Source of the DNA: Candidatus Shapirobacteria bacterium
GTDB taxonomy: Bacteria; Patescibacteriota; Microgenomatia; UBA12405
DNA length: 13,113 bases
Direction: 5' to 3'
Assembly (NCBI GenBank): GCA_018500045.2
Contig: JAHBAQ020000031.1
Span: 1 to 13,113, forward strand
Each line of letters starts with the position of its first letter. The stretch's first letter is position 1. Shown here piece after piece: positions 12,481 to 13,113 of this stretch. A program made the position numbers and the translations under genes. The notes below the pieces were generated by a model. That model saw only the letters and a list, made by a program, of their open reading frames with translations. It was not told the DNA's origin and did no database searches.

Positions 12481-12956
12481 AAATCGGTCAGGATGTTTTT
12501 GTTCAACAAGGAATATTAGACTGCCAAATCACTCAATTAATTGATTACAGTCAAACTGATTCAGATATCAAAAAATTTACCTCCGATCAAACCCGTTTTG
12601 CTGACAAAAATACTTTTTCCCAATGGCAGCAGCAGGGGAGAATTATTTACACCCTCATTGATCCCCATCAAAATTTATTAGGTTTTATTTGGTTTGGCCA
12701 AAAAGATCCGCCTCTAAAAATCAAAGCCAATTTTACTTTTGCTATTCGCATTTATGGCTCAGCTCGTGGTCAAGGTTTATCTCAAGAGTTTATGAAAATT
12801 GTTTTTGCCGATCTTCTCAAAAATCAAACAGATTCTCATATTACTGGTTTTTGGTTGGAAACACATTCAGAGAATTCATCAGCCATCCATGTTTACCAAA
12901 AATTCGGATTTAAAACTGTTGCCCAAAAAGACAATTCTGTAATTATGGTGTTGTAA
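12477..12956 (+). CDS. GNAT-family N-acetyltransferase
   Basis: A 159-residue cytoplasmic acetyl-CoA-dependent acyltransferase. The acetyl-CoA loop is R97-G-Q-G100 in AIRIYGSARGQGLSQEFM (motif A), preceded by the strand LLGFIWFG (68-74). The later motif B segment is WLETHSENSSAIHVYQKFGFKTV (126-148), the standard ENxxAxxxYxKxGF pattern. Substrate is unknown. Length is normal and no truncation is seen. Its ATG overlaps the stop of the PilM/LytR_C gene (12477-12480), so the two are translated in tandem. Its last 14 bases overlap the stop end of a convergent minus-strand gene. Confidence 0.88.
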   Translation: MKIGQDVFVQQGILDCQITQLIDYSQTDSDIKKFTSDQTRFADKNTFSQWQQQGRIIYTLIDPHQNLLGFIWFGQKDPPLKIKANFTFAIRIYGSARGQGLSQEFMKIVFADLLKNQTDSHITGFWLETHSENSSAIHVYQKFGFKTVAQKDNSVIMVL

Positions 12957-13113
12957 TCACACATCCCTTCACTATTTTTCCGTTCACTTTACTCCCAATA
13001 TCAAATTTAAATTTATCTTCCGGGTGGGTCTTAACCCCTCTAAAAACAATTTTTCCTTCTCTGTCTTTCACTTCAAACACCACTGTTAAACAATGTTCTG
13101 CCATTTGTTCTTC
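12943..13113 (-). CDS. C-terminal part of an unrecognised minus-strand protein (partial, 5' end outside window)
   Basis: An open frame of 56 residues enters from the right edge on the minus strand and stops at TAA (12945-12943). It reads as a soluble, beta-rich segment with alternating charges (LTVVFEVKDREGKIVFRG, then DKFKFDIGSKVNGKIVKG) and two cysteines, and ends in CVITTP. No signature is recognised. A frame open to the edge and natural protein-like composition support coding. Its codons end in purines (GTG, AGA, GGA, AAA) more than those of the neighbouring genes. It converges with the GNAT gene and overlaps it by 14 bases, leaving no room for a terminator between them. Confidence 0.65.
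   Translation of the reverse strand, partial: EEQMAEHCLTVVFEVKDREGKIVFRGVKTHPEDKFKFDIGSKVNGKIVKGCVITTP

Noticed and set aside
1..13113. UGA recoding (genetic code 25), as in some CPR lineages
   Set aside because: TGA ends the kinase, sufB, the scaffold gene and the PilM/LytR_C gene exactly where the next gene starts, and no conserved domain is interrupted by TGA.

Overview
The window is AT-rich bacterial chromosome that looks like a Candidate Phyla Radiation (Patescibacteria) genome, most probably Microgenomates. This is an inference. It rests on the mix of short tightly packed genes, a PilM-like protein fused to a LytR C-terminal domain, a lone UbiB-like kinase, a SIMPL protein and many small membrane proteins. 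UGA is used as an ordinary stop (for example ATGA overlaps at 7996, 10011 and 12477), so recoded lineages such as Gracilibacteria/SR1 are unlikely. Seventeen protein genes are supported, two of them cut by the window edges. No RNA gene, mobile element or CRISPR array was seen, and no stretch over 300 bases lacks a gene.

Layout: (1) 1-830, a plus-strand group of a cut membrane protein, a small Xre-type regulator and a membrane-anchored HEAT-like protein. (2) 877-2698, an operon of a UbiB/AarF/ADCK-type kinase-like protein between two tiny two-helix membrane proteins. (3) 2703-3230 on the minus strand, a protein of three tandem topoisomerase-type zinc ribbons. (4) 3323-5808, three genes that each have their own promoter: an MFS transporter, a SIMPL-domain protein and a GreA-type factor. 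(5) 5872-10400, a compact SUF iron-sulfur assembly operon, sufC-sufB-sufD-sufS-sufU-Rrf2 regulator, with gaps of 0-4 nt or 4-base overlaps. (6) 10431-11231, an HD-domain phosphohydrolase-family protein. (7) 11284-12956, the PilM/LytR_C fusion and an overlapping GNAT acetyltransferase, followed by the 3' end of a minus-strand gene.

The SUF operon is the centre of interest. SufS takes sulfur from cysteine, the U-type protein relays or scaffolds it, and SufB-SufC-SufD build the cluster. The last gene is an IscR-like Rrf2 regulator with the 92/98/104 cysteine triad. A perfect 9-bp inverted repeat (5851-5859 / 5867-5875) covers the sufC -10 box and start codon, and is a ready candidate operator through which this regulator could control its own operon. 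SufD is only 142 residues, about a third of normal, yet keeps the key C-terminal histidine. The scaffold has SufU-like residues with IscU-like spacing.

A second theme is translation start architecture. At the head of most transcription units a -10 hexamer sits only 5-9 nt before the start codon with no Shine-Dalgarno sequence, which implies leaderless mRNAs. Clear GGAGG sites occur only before some internal genes.
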